Source: Leptolyngbyaceae cyanobacterium RU_5_1 (lineage in GTDB: Bacteria > Cyanobacteriota > Cyanobacteriia > Leptolyngbyales > Leptolyngbyaceae). Taken from it: 64,000 nt of DNA. Shown here one piece after another: positions 8,761 to 17,315 of the stretch. The stretch spans positions 49,745-113,744 of the forward strand of contig JAAUSG010000001.1 of the NCBI GenBank assembly GCA_012034055.1, given 5' to 3'. The position numbers were made by a program, and so were the translations under genes. Position 1 is the first letter of the stretch. Every line of letters starts with the position of its first letter. The notes under the pieces were generated by a model that was not told the DNA's origin, ran no database searches, and was given only the letters and a program-made list of their open reading frames with translations.

Positions 8761-9582
8761 TTAGCGCTTGATCAGCAAAGATTTGACTTTCCGCAACCCT
8801 CTTCTCACGACGCTCTCAGGTTGCTCACCTGTGGAAACATCCTCATCAGCAGAACGTGCCCGGAAAATCGTCGAATGATCGCCTTTGAGCTGCTTCACCT
8901 CACTTGCAGGGCGTCCATTGCTGTAGTAGTAAAGTGCTAACGATTTCCGAGTCCAACCCTCAGGACAGGTGACCGGATCAGGATGTCCGTGGTAGGAGAA
9001 ATCATTGGTATTAAAAATCACACATCGATTGAAAATTGGCAGAATTTTTTTATAGGAGCGAGTCATGTCCTTATCCCATAGCTCCAGGTGCCCCCCATAT
9101 TCTTCCTGCCAATCGCGATTGAGATAAAGCAGCAGATTCAACCGACGGTCTAACTTCAACTTGCTACTTTTGTTGAAATCAACGTGCATTTTTAGATATC
9201 CACCCGGTTCAATCTGATGCAAACCACCCCCTTCAAAATGAGGATCGGGAATAATCCCGTCAATACCGGTTAACATCTCCAGGAATTGAATAAAGGTTGA
9301 AGAATTCAACTGATACAGCACAAGACAGGTTGCATCACCCATCCGCTGTTCATTGGCAGACGCTAGCTTTCGCTCTGCAGGATTACTAAATGATTGCCAA
9401 TCAATCTCGCGAGGTTTGGGAAACTCTTTCAAAACCTCGTCCAGGATCAACTCAGGCAAAAAGTTATCGATGACGACGTGTTGGAATGGTTCAGCGTTCT
9501 GGTATTCCTCACGGTACCGAAGCACTAGGTCTGCCAGGTATTGTGGATCTAGGCGAAACTTTAAGGTTTCAGTTGCTTGCAT
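8761..9582 (-). CDS. 2-oxoglutarate/Fe(II) oxygenase, prolyl-4-hydroxylase type
   Basis: A 273-residue dioxygenase of the P4Hc/Tpa1-like group. The iron ligands are His133 and Asp135 (HVDFN) and a distal His in SYHGHPD (198 or 200); Arg212 in GWTRKSLALYYY would bind the 2-oxoglutarate carboxylate. RRLNLLLYLNRDWQEEYGGHLELWD between them is typical of the double-stranded beta-helix core in this family. Such enzymes hydroxylate protein or peptide side chains or small molecules. No leader is seen. It is transcribed toward the peptidase cluster, with 408 bases in between, so any link to that cluster is suggestive only. Confidence 0.85.
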   Translation of the reverse strand: MQATETLKFRLDPQYLADLVLRYREEYQNAEPFQHVVIDNFLPELILDEVLKEFPKPREIDWQSFSNPAERKLASANEQRMGDATCLVLYQLNSSTFIQFLEMLTGIDGIIPDPHFEGGGLHQIEPGGYLKMHVDFNKSSKLKLDRRLNLLLYLNRDWQEEYGGHLELWDKDMTRSYKKILPIFNRCVIFNTNDFSYHGHPDPVTCPEGWTRKSLALYYYSNGRPASEVKQLKGDHSTIFRARSADEDVSTGEQPESVVRRGLRKVKSLLIKR

Positions 9583-9690
9583 TGAATTGCCTCAAGCTCT
9601 TTTAGAAGAGTGAACATGTGATCAACTGGTAAGAGATGGTATCCAGGGACTTGCAGACAAACAAAGTACCATCAATACCACAATCTGTAC

Positions 9691-9710
9691 GGGCGAACGG
9701 CCGTTCGCCC
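9691..9710. repeat. Perfect 20-bp palindrome
   Basis: GGGCGAACGG followed by its exact complement CCGTTCGCCC. The inner 14 bases recur at 43516-43529. It is a known style of cyanobacterial interspersed palindrome; role unknown. Confidence 0.7.
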
Positions 9711-9731
9711 CTACCTGCACCACTGGGATGT

Positions 9732-9804
9732 TAAACCACGTCCAGCTCGGAATCTGTAGCTTTCCCTTAAGAAAAACTCCAGGTCTGGACGTGGACAAGG
9801 TTTA
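9732..9804. mobile_element. 73-bp palindromic MITE-like element, copy 1
   Basis: It starts TAAACCACGTCCAGCTCGG and ends GTCTGGACGTGGACAAGGTTTA-like, so the ends are inverted repeats bounded by TA. The middle (CTGTAGCTTT ... AAAACTCCAG) also pairs. Further copies lie at 28347, 37898, 37969, 43407, 52628 and 58123. TA ends suggest insertion at TA dinucleotides, as by IS630/Tc1-type transposases; no transposase of that type is in the window. Confidence 0.75.
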
Positions 9805-10061
9805 TTTTCATGCATGTCCCTTACGGGTTAACCAACCTAAAGCAAATTCCAGGGCAGCTATTCAGACCACATCTCTGCCTGCATGATGTCTATGACTGGA
9901 GTTTAACTTAAGTTTAGGGGCAGGCAAATGGATAGCTAGACTACTGTCTTGAATTTTACTGAGTATTTGATTTTGTTGAGGATTTGATAAAGCGTTTGTT
10001 CATAAACTCAGTAAATTCCGCTGAGATTAGATGGATGTCCTGGTTAACTACTCTTTGAGTA

Positions 10062-11111
10062 CTACCCTTCAAGAATTTGCAGCCGAATGGTGCGATCGCC
10101 CGTCTCATCCAGGGACGTCTCAATCACTTCGTTGGACAAACATCCCAAACAGCTTAGTAGTGTTCTGAGCTGAGGGGTACTCTCGCCACTATCGAGATAG
10201 ACCCGCTCGGTTAAACTATTCAGCCGCTTCCAGGTGAGGTAAAGCTTGACGGCCGTTTGCTCCAGTTGGGCAGCTTGATTGACCAAATCTGCTGTGGAAC
10301 TGAGGCAGCCGATGCGGAGGGCTTCTTCGAGTGCCAATTCCAAATTGAGTGATCCATTCGACAAGGCCTGCACTCGCGTAGCGGCTTCCAGGTATTTGGC
10401 TAGATAACGGGCTTCGGCTGTCACCTGTTTCAAAGTGTCTATATCTGGGCTTTCGGCGACAGCAGCGCACAGCGTCGTTTGATGCGTCTCCGGAAGCTTC
10501 TGCATTTCCTTGACCAGGGGAGCAAGATAGCGAGTTGGCAAGGTCTGATCGGACGCTTTTTCCCGCACGGCTGCTGGGAGCAGATCAGAGGTCATTGCAG
10601 TCCACTCATCAGAGAGCTGGCGCACTTCACGACGGGTGATCCGGCGATCGCCCCGCCGTGCGGCATCGCTGACAATTTGCTGCACTTCTGGATCGGCTTG
10701 TGCGGTTTCAACAAACGCCCGCTTGCTGAACTGGTTGACATCCTCCGGCTCTAAATAGCCACCCTGCAACAACGTGTCGGCACCATTGGCTAGCTCAATC
10801 AGTGAATACGCCTGGCTTTTGCTAATCTCGCGATCGCTTAACCAATTCAGGAAACCGGTTCCCCGTCCGTCTCCATTACGCTTTTCGCGATCGCGCACCG
10901 CCCGCAAAATTCGTCCGCGCCAAATATCAGCCTGCAAATTGCAGCGATCGCAGATCTGCCAGGCCTGGTCAATCTGCTGCTGAAAATCAGCATCGGGAAT
11001 GAGATCGTCCTCTGGATCGGGAAGCTGAAAATGGAGATTGGCGATCGCCTCTGGGCTGGAAGATACCCGACGCATCTGGACGATATTGGAGGAACTGGCA
11101 GCTTGAACCAT
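10062..11111 (-). CDS. Conserved hypothetical protein with HTH-like segment
   Basis: A 349-residue acidic, helical protein without signal or membrane segments. Around residues 70-115, RILRAVRDREKRNGDGRGTGF ... LSDREISKSQAYSLIELA looks like a helix-turn-helix (ISKSQAYSLIELA as recognition helix), and RRITRREVRQL near 160 repeats the HTH flavour. The rest is alpha-helical with a C-terminal IETSLDETGDRTIRLQILEG. I suspect a DNA-binding protein (ParB- or plasmid-replication-like architecture comes to mind) but recognise no family. It is isolated: more than 170 bases separate it from the next frame and 480 from the oxygenase gene. Confidence 0.55.
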   Translation of the reverse strand: MVQAASSSNIVQMRRVSSSPEAIANLHFQLPDPEDDLIPDADFQQQIDQAWQICDRCNLQADIWRGRILRAVRDREKRNGDGRGTGFLNWLSDREISKSQAYSLIELANGADTLLQGGYLEPEDVNQFSKRAFVETAQADPEVQQIVSDAARRGDRRITRREVRQLSDEWTAMTSDLLPAAVREKASDQTLPTRYLAPLVKEMQKLPETHQTTLCAAVAESPDIDTLKQVTAEARYLAKYLEAATRVQALSNGSLNLELALEEALRIGCLSSTADLVNQAAQLEQTAVKLYLTWKRLNSLTERVYLDSGESTPQLRTLLSCLGCLSNEVIETSLDETGDRTIRLQILEG

Positions 11112-11281
11112 GCGCTTACTTCGGATCTCAACAGCCGGATTATTATTGCATGCTTAGTCAAATCCAGACGTAAAGAGATCATTGCGAGTCTTGTGCGATC
11201 GTCGATCACTATAAAGCGTTCTGACCACGCCTGCAGCCGTCTTCGCGCATGGTGGACAGGGGAACGAATTTGAGGGCGGCG

Positions 11282-11479
11282 ATGCCCGGTATAGTGTCAA
11301 GCCGTGATTCCGAAATGGCTGCCGTCCAGGAACGGTTCAACTTAACGGATGCGATCGGCGATCGCTTCTTTACCAAAGGGTTTGAGAACCTGCCAGCCTT
11401 AACGGATGCCGATCAAACAGCCCTGGCGCATCTTCAGCAGCGGTTTTTTGAGCATCGAGACCGTAGCTCTTTGCCTTAA
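11282..11479 (+). pseudogene. Short fragment, possibly a truncated conserved gene
   Basis: Up to 65 codons ending RFFEHRDRSSLP and a TAA. The pattern VQERFNLTDAIGDRFFTKGFENLPALTDADQTALAHLQQRF resembles the N-terminus of longer cyanobacterial proteins (restriction- or Uma2-like) in which the frame continues after 'LP'. The start is uncertain: ATG 11282 or 11315. I list it as a probable truncated remnant on the opposite strand to its neighbours. Confidence 0.3.
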
Positions 11480-11516
11480 AATTTGCAGCGCATGTCATGA
11501 TTCCCTCATCCATGTC

Positions 11517-12287
11517 TCAAAATTGGTAACTCATGACCTGAATCACCATGCCGCTCTTAGGTAAATCTTGAGGTTGGAGCGCAATTGAGCTACCAGTCCG
11601 GCGGACGGTAGTTCCACTCATGAGTTTCAGGAAATCGTCTACTGGCACAATGTCACAGCTATCTTTCGCGGTTGCCCTGGTACGGAAGTGGGTTGGAATA
11701 ATGACTTTGGGATTTAAGACCTCAATAGCCTGCTTTGCCTCTTCGGGTCCATAGGCCTTAGCTCCGTTGCCGACTGGAATCAGCAGCACATCTGGACGCC
11801 CCATCAGAATCTTTTGTTCAGTGGAGATGGGAGCCGCCGCCCCGCCCAAGTGCAGTACATTAATCCCGGCTTGTTGCCACTTCCAGGCCACGTTGACACC
11901 AAACCGCTTACCACCCATGCGATCGTGGTCTGTACTGATGCCCTGAATTTGCCTACCCCCGATCTGATAGGCTCCTGCTTCATACAGCAAGCGGGGGTTT
12001 CCAGGAACAACTTCCACGGCCCCCTCATCCAGCAATTGACTGCTGATTAAAACCAAATCCGTCGCCACCCTGGGAGTGCGATAGCCTGCTGTACAGCCCT
12101 TGGCGCGAAATGGATTGACTAAAATTCGCGTTCCGCCACCTGTGAACAGAAAACAGGTGTGCCCCAACCACTGAACAGAAAGGGGAACGCGTTGAGCCTG
12201 GTAGCTCTCAAATTTTGACCCAACTCCCATGCCAAGCGCTGTTAAAAAACTCGCTCCTGTAAAGCGCATCAACTGCCGCCGTTTCAT
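11517..12287 (-). CDS. Tat-exported MBL-fold metal-dependent hydrolase
   Basis: A 256-residue protein with a twin-arginine leader (MKRRQLMRFTGASFLTALG) followed by a metallo-beta-lactamase fold of the UlaG/YtnP-like class: VQWLGHTCFLF, DLVLISSQL, STDHDRMGG, VLHLGGAAAP, DVLLIPVGN and VIIPTHFRT. The first His motif is reduced to SSQL where HxHxDH is usual, so metal binding may rest on fewer ligands or the protein may have lost activity. GAGGAG precedes the ATG by 3 bases. Probably a periplasmic or lumenal folded-cofactor protein; substrate unknown. Confidence 0.75.
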   Translation of the reverse strand: MKRRQLMRFTGASFLTALGMGVGSKFESYQAQRVPLSVQWLGHTCFLFTGGGTRILVNPFRAKGCTAGYRTPRVATDLVLISSQLLDEGAVEVVPGNPRLLYEAGAYQIGGRQIQGISTDHDRMGGKRFGVNVAWKWQQAGINVLHLGGAAAPISTEQKILMGRPDVLLIPVGNGAKAYGPEEAKQAIEVLNPKVIIPTHFRTRATAKDSCDIVPVDDFLKLMSGTTVRRTGSSIALQPQDLPKSGMVIQVMSYQF

Positions 12288-12392
12288 AGTCTCCTCATCT
12301 AACCACTATTGAATTGAGAATGATGAGTGATGAATCTTAAGTTGGAGTTGGTGGAAATCCACCGAAATTCAGCACTCAAAATTCAAAATTCA

Positions 12393-13022
12393 TCATTTAC
12401 TGATTGAGGCAAGAAAGTTCCGCAGAAGCGGTTTACCCACAGCCGTTAGCACACTTTCGGGGTGAAACTGCACGCCTTGAATGTGAGGATAGTGCCGATG
12501 TCTCACGCCCATAATGGTGCCGTCATCAACCCACGCGGTGATTTCTAGCACCTCCGGTAACTCTTGCCGCTCAATCACCAAACTATGATACCGAGTTGCG
12601 GTCAACGGATTTTCGAGTTCTTGAAAAACACCAAGCCCGGTATGGTGAACTTGAGACGTTTTACCGTGCATCAGAACAGGCGCAGAGACGATCTTGCCGC
12701 CAAAGACTTGACCAATACTTTGGTGCCCCAGACAAACGCCCAGGATAGGAAACTGTGGTCCTAATTCTGCAATCAAACTGAGGGAAACCCCTGCATCATC
12801 CGGGCGGCCAGGGCCAGGAGAAATCACAATGCCATCGGGCTGGAGCTGGCGAATCTGTTCGAGGGAGATTTGGTCGTTCCGGTATACCTGAATTTCGGTT
12901 GCGACTGGAAACTCCGCGCCAAGCTCACCCAAATACTGGACCAGGTTATAGGTAAAGCTATCGTAGTTATCAATAACAAGAATCAAAGGATTCCACTCCT
13001 GGTTGGGGCGGACTTGGGACAT
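12393..13022 (-). CDS. trpG: Anthranilate synthase component II / aminodeoxychorismate amidotransferase
   Basis: A 209-residue class I glutamine amidotransferase. DNYDSFTYNLVQYLGELG opens the domain, the nucleophile Cys is in GVCLGHQS and the His-Glu pair in QFHPES. It supplies ammonia for anthranilate (tryptophan) or 4-amino-4-deoxychorismate (folate) synthesis, and in bacteria with one copy may serve both partners. The synthase component I is not adjacent. It is the last gene of a same-strand run prfB-DUF3285-ybeY-dgkA-trpG. The first 12 residues (MSQVRPNQEWNP) exceed the usual start, so a later start is possible. Confidence 0.9.
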   Translation of the reverse strand: MSQVRPNQEWNPLILVIDNYDSFTYNLVQYLGELGAEFPVATEIQVYRNDQISLEQIRQLQPDGIVISPGPGRPDDAGVSLSLIAELGPQFPILGVCLGHQSIGQVFGGKIVSAPVLMHGKTSQVHHTGLGVFQELENPLTATRYHSLVIERQELPEVLEITAWVDDGTIMGVRHRHYPHIQGVQFHPESVLTAVGKPLLRNFLASISK

Positions 13023-13126
13023 AGGAATTAGAGAATAGGGGCTAGGGATTTTAGATTGCAGATTTTAGATTGGAAATTCTCCCCATCTCCTCACTCCTCA
13101 CGATTCACGCGGTTAGCCTGCTTATC

Positions 13127-13615
13127 TTACGCTGAAATCGTTTGGAGTAGAAGCCACAGCTTTAGCCATAGTTTAGGTAGCATCAGTGATCCGGCGACAC
13201 TCACGGCTACCAAGGCTGAGATGAGTACGGCTGCAGCGGCACAGTCTTTAGCAATCTTGGCCAGGTCGTGGTAAGTTTGCTTGACGGTTAAATCGACTAC
13301 CGACTCGATCGCCGTATTCAATAGCTCCATCGTCAGCACCGCTCCAACGGTTAGCCCGATAATTGCCATTTCTACAGCCGTTAGCTGCAGAAAAACGCCC
13401 AAACTAACGGCCAACGCGGCCACGAAAACATGAATACGAAAGTTGCGCTGAGTCTGGAATGCATAGCTGACACCAGACCAGGCATATTTGAAGCTAATTA
13501 ACAGACTAGGGGCGACTCGCCATGACAATTCCCGGTTTAACTTCATTCCCTGCACTACCTTGCCATTAGGGGACTCGGGGTTTTGAGTTTGGAGTTCAGG
13601 AGGCATAGATTGCAT
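13127..13615 (-). CDS. dgkA: Diacylglycerol/undecaprenol kinase family (DgkA)
   Basis: A 162-residue small integral membrane kinase. Diagnostic residues lie in MELLNTAIESVVDLTVKQ and YHDLAKIAKDCAAAAVL, the active site of the DgkA family, with three transmembrane helices at about 62-80, 84-105 and 138-158. The family phosphorylates diacylglycerol or undecaprenol at the cytoplasmic membrane. The polar N-terminus before SWRVAPSLL is longer than usual, so translation may begin at an internal Met (about residue 24). The ybeY-dgkA gene pair is conserved in many bacteria. Confidence 0.9.
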   Translation of the reverse strand: MQSMPPELQTQNPESPNGKVVQGMKLNRELSWRVAPSLLISFKYAWSGVSYAFQTQRNFRIHVFVAALAVSLGVFLQLTAVEMAIIGLTVGAVLTMELLNTAIESVVDLTVKQTYHDLAKIAKDCAAAAVLISALVAVSVAGSLMLPKLWLKLWLLLQTISA

Positions 13616-13718
13616 CGTGTTAATTATTGAATCAGACTGAAGAAGCTGTTTTCCGGGAAATACGAACTTACCTGAATGAGCAGGCTGCTCTTAGTTTGCC
13701 TGAATGCTAGAGAAAATT

Positions 13719-14273
13719 CTAGCTGGATGCCATTGAAAGACCAACCGTATCGAGCAAAGTCTGTTGTTTGGATAGCATCCGAACCAGACTTTCATGATCG
13801 GGATGATCCCAGCCCAATAAATGGAGCAACGCGTGGCTGGCTAGCCATGCAAGCTCTGTTCTCAATAGGTGCCCCTGGGTTTGAGCCTGTTGCCGAGCCG
13901 TATCGACTGAAATGATAATGTCGCCAAGGTAGAGCGGTAGATCGGATTGAAGAGCATCTGGTTGTGGACAGTGCGTTTCTAGAGCGGCAAAGGCCAGCAC
14001 ATCAGTCGGCTGATCTTGCTGCCGGTACTGGGCATTGAGGGACTGAATGTCGCGATCGCTGGTCAATCTCAAACTCAACTCATAGGACTGAATTGGAGAT
14101 AAGTTGGGCTGTAGCGTTTCCAGCCAACGGTGAAACCAGAATGACCAGGTTTCTAGAGCAATGGGGTATGACTCCAGGGAAGCGCGATCGCCAACCGGGA
14201 ACGTTGCCTCCTGATCCCAACCATCAGCTTCTGTCAAACAATCCTGGATGCACACCTCGACCTGAATTCCCAT
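13719..14273 (-). CDS. ybeY: Endoribonuclease / rRNA maturation factor YbeY
   Basis: A 184-residue UPF0054 protein. The zinc-binding signature HALLHLLGWDH, followed by PDHE, is at the C-terminus, and SLRLTSDRDIQSLNAQYRQQDQPTDVLAF is the typical middle section. It acts in 16S rRNA 3'-end processing and late ribosome quality control. I place the start at ATG 14273; an in-frame TTG 15 bases upstream is directly abutted by GAGGAA and is unlikely. The N-terminal 70 residues are longer than in E. coli, as is usual in cyanobacteria. Confidence 0.92.
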   Translation of the reverse strand: MGIQVEVCIQDCLTEADGWDQEATFPVGDRASLESYPIALETWSFWFHRWLETLQPNLSPIQSYELSLRLTSDRDIQSLNAQYRQQDQPTDVLAFAALETHCPQPDALQSDLPLYLGDIIISVDTARQQAQTQGHLLRTELAWLASHALLHLLGWDHPDHESLVRMLSKQQTLLDTVGLSMASS

Positions 14274-14292
14274 CGACTTGTATTCCAATTCC

Positions 14293-14517
14293 TCAGCGAG
14301 TTAAGTAAGAAAGCCCAATCAGCAATGTTAGCAACCCAATTGACGTCAGCACAAAATGCCGGAGGGACTTCCCCCGCTTGCGCACCATATTCCGCATCGC
14401 TAGCTTAACGTAACTCGCTTTAGGCTCATCAGTTCCTGTTTCGGGCGCTGTCTGGGGTGCTGTTTCGGGAGAACTGGATGTTTCCGCAGGTGTTTGTGAT
14501 TCCATCGCTTTTGCCAT
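14293..14517 (-). CDS. DUF3285 family protein
   Basis: A 74-residue protein of a family found in cyanobacteria. A Thr/Pro/Glu-rich N-terminal half precedes the conserved YVKLAMRNMVRKRGKSLRHF, then one transmembrane helix (LTSIGLLTLLIGLSYL) and a final TR. The basic stretch before the helix predicts an N-in orientation in the thylakoid or cytoplasmic membrane. Function is unknown. It sits between prfB and ybeY, with 19 bases to the ybeY start, so it is probably cotranscribed. Confidence 0.85.
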   Translation of the reverse strand: MAKAMESQTPAETSSSPETAPQTAPETGTDEPKASYVKLAMRNMVRKRGKSLRHFVLTSIGLLTLLIGLSYLTR

Positions 14518-14550
14518 AAGTGTGCAGATGTTCTACGGGTGAGACACTAT

Positions 14551-14590
14551 CCTAGCCCCTAGCCCCTAATTCCTAACCCCTAGTCCCTAC
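14551..14590. repeat. Heptameric tandem repeat (CTAGCCC type)
   Basis: Units CTAGCCC, CTAGCCC, CTAATTC, CTAACCC and CTAGTCC follow one another between prfB and the DUF3285 gene. The same unit family appears at 22684, 22806 and 25192. Confidence 0.6.
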
Positions 14591-14593
14591 GGA

Positions 14594-15709
14594 TCAAGCA
14601 TCCACAAGCTGAACTTCTTGATGAAGATAGGACTGGATAAATGAATCCAAATTGCCGTTCATCACATCTGCGATCGCCGTTGTCTCCTCACCCGTTCGCA
14701 AGTCCTTCACCATTTGATAGGGGTGAAACACGTAGTTGCGGATCTGGTTGCCCCAGGAGGCTTCGACGATATCGCCGCGAATGTCAGCAATTTCCTTGGC
14801 TTTCTGCTCCTGGGCAACCACGAGCAGTTTGGCTTTCAGAATCGTCAGGGCTTTATCTTTGTTTTGGAGCTGCGATCGCTCTTCCGTACAGCGGACGGCG
14901 ATCCCGGTTGGAATGTGCAGAATCCGAACCGCCGTTTCCACCTTGTTGACGTTCTGTCCACCCTTACCGCCCGCGCGCGAGGTGGTAATTTCCAGGTCTT
15001 TCTCTGGAATCTCCAAATGAACCGTGTTATCGATGATCGGCATCACCTCCACCCCGGCAAAACTGGTCTGCCGCTTGCCGTTCGCATTAAAGGGTGAAAT
15101 TCGCACCAGGCGATGCGTTCCTTTTTCGGATTTCAGGTATCCATAGGCGTAGCGTCCCTCAACCTCAAGGGTGGCAGATTTGATCCCGGCCTCATCTCCC
15201 TCAGACAGTTCTGCCAGGTGAACCTTGTAGCGATGATCCTCTGCCCAGCGGGTATACATGCGCAGCAGCATCTCTGCCCAATCCTGGGCGTCCGTTCCGC
15301 CTGCACCCGCGTTGATGGTCAAAACAGCTCCCTTTGAGTCGTAGGGGCCGGACAATAGCTGCTGTAGCTCCCATTGGTCGAGTTCCCGGTTAAGCAGGGT
15401 AACGTTCGATTCCGCTTCGTGGAGGAGCGCCTCGTCCTGTTCAGACTCCAGCAGCTCAATCACGACTCTGGCATCCTCCAGGCTCGATTTCCACTCGTCT
15501 AGCTGCTGCAGGTGAGATTTCAGGTCATTCAACTCTTGCAGGGTCTGTTGAGCCGCCGCCTGGTCATCCCAAAAGTCTGGCTGAGCCGCAATCTGCTCCA
15601 GGTCTTGAATTTTGGCAGTCAGGGCAGGAACGTCAAAGATAGTCCTGAGCTTTGCCCAGCGATCGCACAACGTTTCAATCTCACGTTTAATCTCAAGCAC
15701 TTCCATCAT
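14594..15709 (-). CDS. prfB: Peptide chain release factor 2 (apparent loss of programmed frameshift)
   Basis: A 371-residue RF2 that terminates at UGA and UAA. The SPF-type tripeptide region [15 protein letters not shown] and the catalytic [15 protein letters not shown] are intact. In most bacteria prfB needs +1 frameshifting at CTT-TGA-C. That heptamer is present (plus-strand 15632-15638), preceded by AGGACTAT, but here it is read in the post-shift frame. Between DR and DVPAL the protein reads WAKLRTIF, whereas the shifted frame encodes LGKAQDYL, the usual family sequence. Loss of one C in GCGATCGC(C)TGGG at about 15659 would explain this. Either autoregulation is lost or the base is a consensus error. 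Confidence 0.93.
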   Translation of the reverse strand: MMEVLEIKREIETLCDRWAKLRTIFDVPALTAKIQDLEQIAAQPDFWDDQAAAQQTLQELNDLKSHLQQLDEWKSSLEDARVVIELLESEQDEALLHEAESNVTLLNRELDQWELQQLLSGPYDSKGAVLTINAGAGGTDAQDWAEMLLRMYTRWAEDHRYKVHLAELSEGDEAGIKSATLEVEGRYAYGYLKSEKGTHRLVRISPFNANGKRQTSFAGVEVMPIIDNTVHLEIPEKDLEITTSRAGGKGGQNVNKVETAVRILHIPTGIAVRCTEERSQLQNKDKALTILKAKLLVVAQEQKAKEIADIRGDIVEASWGNQIRNYVFHPYQMVKDLRTGEETTAIADVMNGNLDSFIQSYLHQEVQLVDA

Positions 15710-15992
15710 GTCTTTAAATCTATAATCCTGTATTCACAAACAGTAACACTGTTGTAGCACGGCTACTGTAGCAGGAGAGAACTATACAACGGCATGTAAC
15801 TTAAAGCGGGAAAATTTTAACCTAAGATCGGCTGAAATCCTTGTGGACTGGAATCGTTGTCCCATGAGACTTTCCGCCTTAAAACATACGCCAATTGGGG
15901 TAATCGAGCTGTTAGCTTGCATTAAAACTTTTCTCCAGTCCTGACAAAAAGGTTATCCTCGGAGAAAACTCAAATTAGCCAGAATTGCCGAA

Positions 15993-17282
15993 ATGATCTC
16001 TAATCCATTTATCGTTGGTAAGCCCACATCTTTTGACTATTTCATCGGGCGAGCTGCCGCAATTGAAACCGCATTCGATCAGATTTTGAGTCAGAGCAAT
16101 CTGGCGATTTGGGGTGGTCCCGGTGTTGGTAAATCGTCTTTTTTGGAATATCTGGCGTCACCCAAAGCATGGCAACTGCGGGGACACGATCCTACTAGGG
16201 CGGCGATCGTCCTGTTGAGTTGTCAGAGCATCAACCCTTTCAATGCAGCTGGTTTTTGGCAAGAGGTTTTGAGCCTGCTACAAGACGCTCTGGAGGGCGA
16301 ACCGGACTTACAGGCTGAAGTGGGTGCTTTACTGGAGAAAGAGAAGGTAAACAAAGACAGTTTGCGAAAAATTCTGCGCCAGATTGGCAAGAAGGACAAG
16401 TTTCTAGTGTTGCTGCTAGATGACTACCATGAGGCACTACGTTCTCAGGAAGGTTACACCGAGGAAGATATTGCTGCCTTCTTAAGCGATTGCCGCAATC
16501 TGGCTTCCCACTCAAAGGAGCGCCAATATCTATCGGTGGTGGTTACTTCCTTACGGCGTTTGAATGAGCTGGGTCCCAGATTACAGCCCGATGGCTCTCC
16601 CTGGTATAACCACTATCTGTTTCAGCCACTCAAGCCATTTACTGAAACCGAAGTGGCAGCATTACTAGGCTGCATGCCAATGACTCCTGCTTTACGAGAA
16701 AGCATCCGGGAAATGTGCGGTGGGCATCCTGCCCTGCTCCAGAATGCGGGGCATCTGCTCTATCGGGAACTACAGGCAAAACATATCCCTGACCCAAAAG
16801 CTTTTGCTGGAGATTTTCAGAGTCAAACGGAGCAATTTTTTGAAGCATTTTGGGCACTCGCAAATGAAACTGAACAGACACTCATGATGCTGATTGCGCT
16901 TTTAGATTTGAAAGGTCGATTGCAAAAGAAGCGTTATGACTTGGGAGATGTTGATATTATTTTTAGCCAGAAAGAACGGGAATTGCGGGATCTAGAGGAA
17001 CGGGGGATTGTTGTTCGCAAGGTGCAGGCAGATCAGCCCATCTATTCTTTTGCCTCGTCGATTATGGAATGGTGGGTGGTCAAGGAGATTGAAAAAATTG
17101 GCAGGAGCGATGAGATGACGTTGCAACAGCGGCAGAAAGTGTTTCTCAATATGATGAGTGGTAAACAAGCAGAGAAAGTTACAAACGCGACGCGCTGGTT
17201 GTGGCAGCATAAGGAGGAAGTTCCTTCCCTGCTGGAATGGATGGGGAAGGTGTCGGCGGCGTTTCCGAAGGGGCTGATTTAG
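15993..17282 (+). CDS. STAND-like P-loop ATPase
   Basis: A 429-residue AAA/STAND-type NTPase. It starts NPFIVGKPTSFDYFIGR, a motif shared with the next gene (NPYIIGRPITEPELFYGR). Walker A GGPGVGKSS is at 41-49, Walker B FLVLLLDDYHE at 137-147, and FQPLKPFTETEVAALL plus GGHPALLQNAG are the sensor/lid segments seen in AAA_16 and novSTAND ATPases. A winged-helix-like part follows (RELRDLEERGIVV). No effector domain is attached, so it may act through its neighbour, which starts 33 bases downstream on the same strand. Role unknown; signalling or stress/phage response is inferred. Confidence 0.8.
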   Translation: MISNPFIVGKPTSFDYFIGRAAAIETAFDQILSQSNLAIWGGPGVGKSSFLEYLASPKAWQLRGHDPTRAAIVLLSCQSINPFNAAGFWQEVLSLLQDALEGEPDLQAEVGALLEKEKVNKDSLRKILRQIGKKDKFLVLLLDDYHEALRSQEGYTEEDIAAFLSDCRNLASHSKERQYLSVVVTSLRRLNELGPRLQPDGSPWYNHYLFQPLKPFTETEVAALLGCMPMTPALRESIREMCGGHPALLQNAGHLLYRELQAKHIPDPKAFAGDFQSQTEQFFEAFWALANETEQTLMMLIALLDLKGRLQKKRYDLGDVDIIFSQKERELRDLEERGIVVRKVQADQPIYSFASSIMEWWVVKEIEKIGRSDEMTLQQRQKVFLNMMSGKQAEKVTNATRWLWQHKEEVPSLLEWMGKVSAAFPKGLI

Positions 17283-17315
17283 GGCTAGTCTGGCTAAATT
17301 GGGTCAGGAATTAAT

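Noticed and set aside
10479..10983. Plus-strand frames opposite the HTH-like protein
   Set aside because: Mirror frames of a well-coded gene with no independent support.
13088..13110. ACTCCTCAC resembling the Yfr1 small-RNA core
   Set aside because: The flanks lack the two stem-loops of Yfr1 and the last bases of the ACTCCTCACAC core differ; the stretch is a C/T-rich leader.
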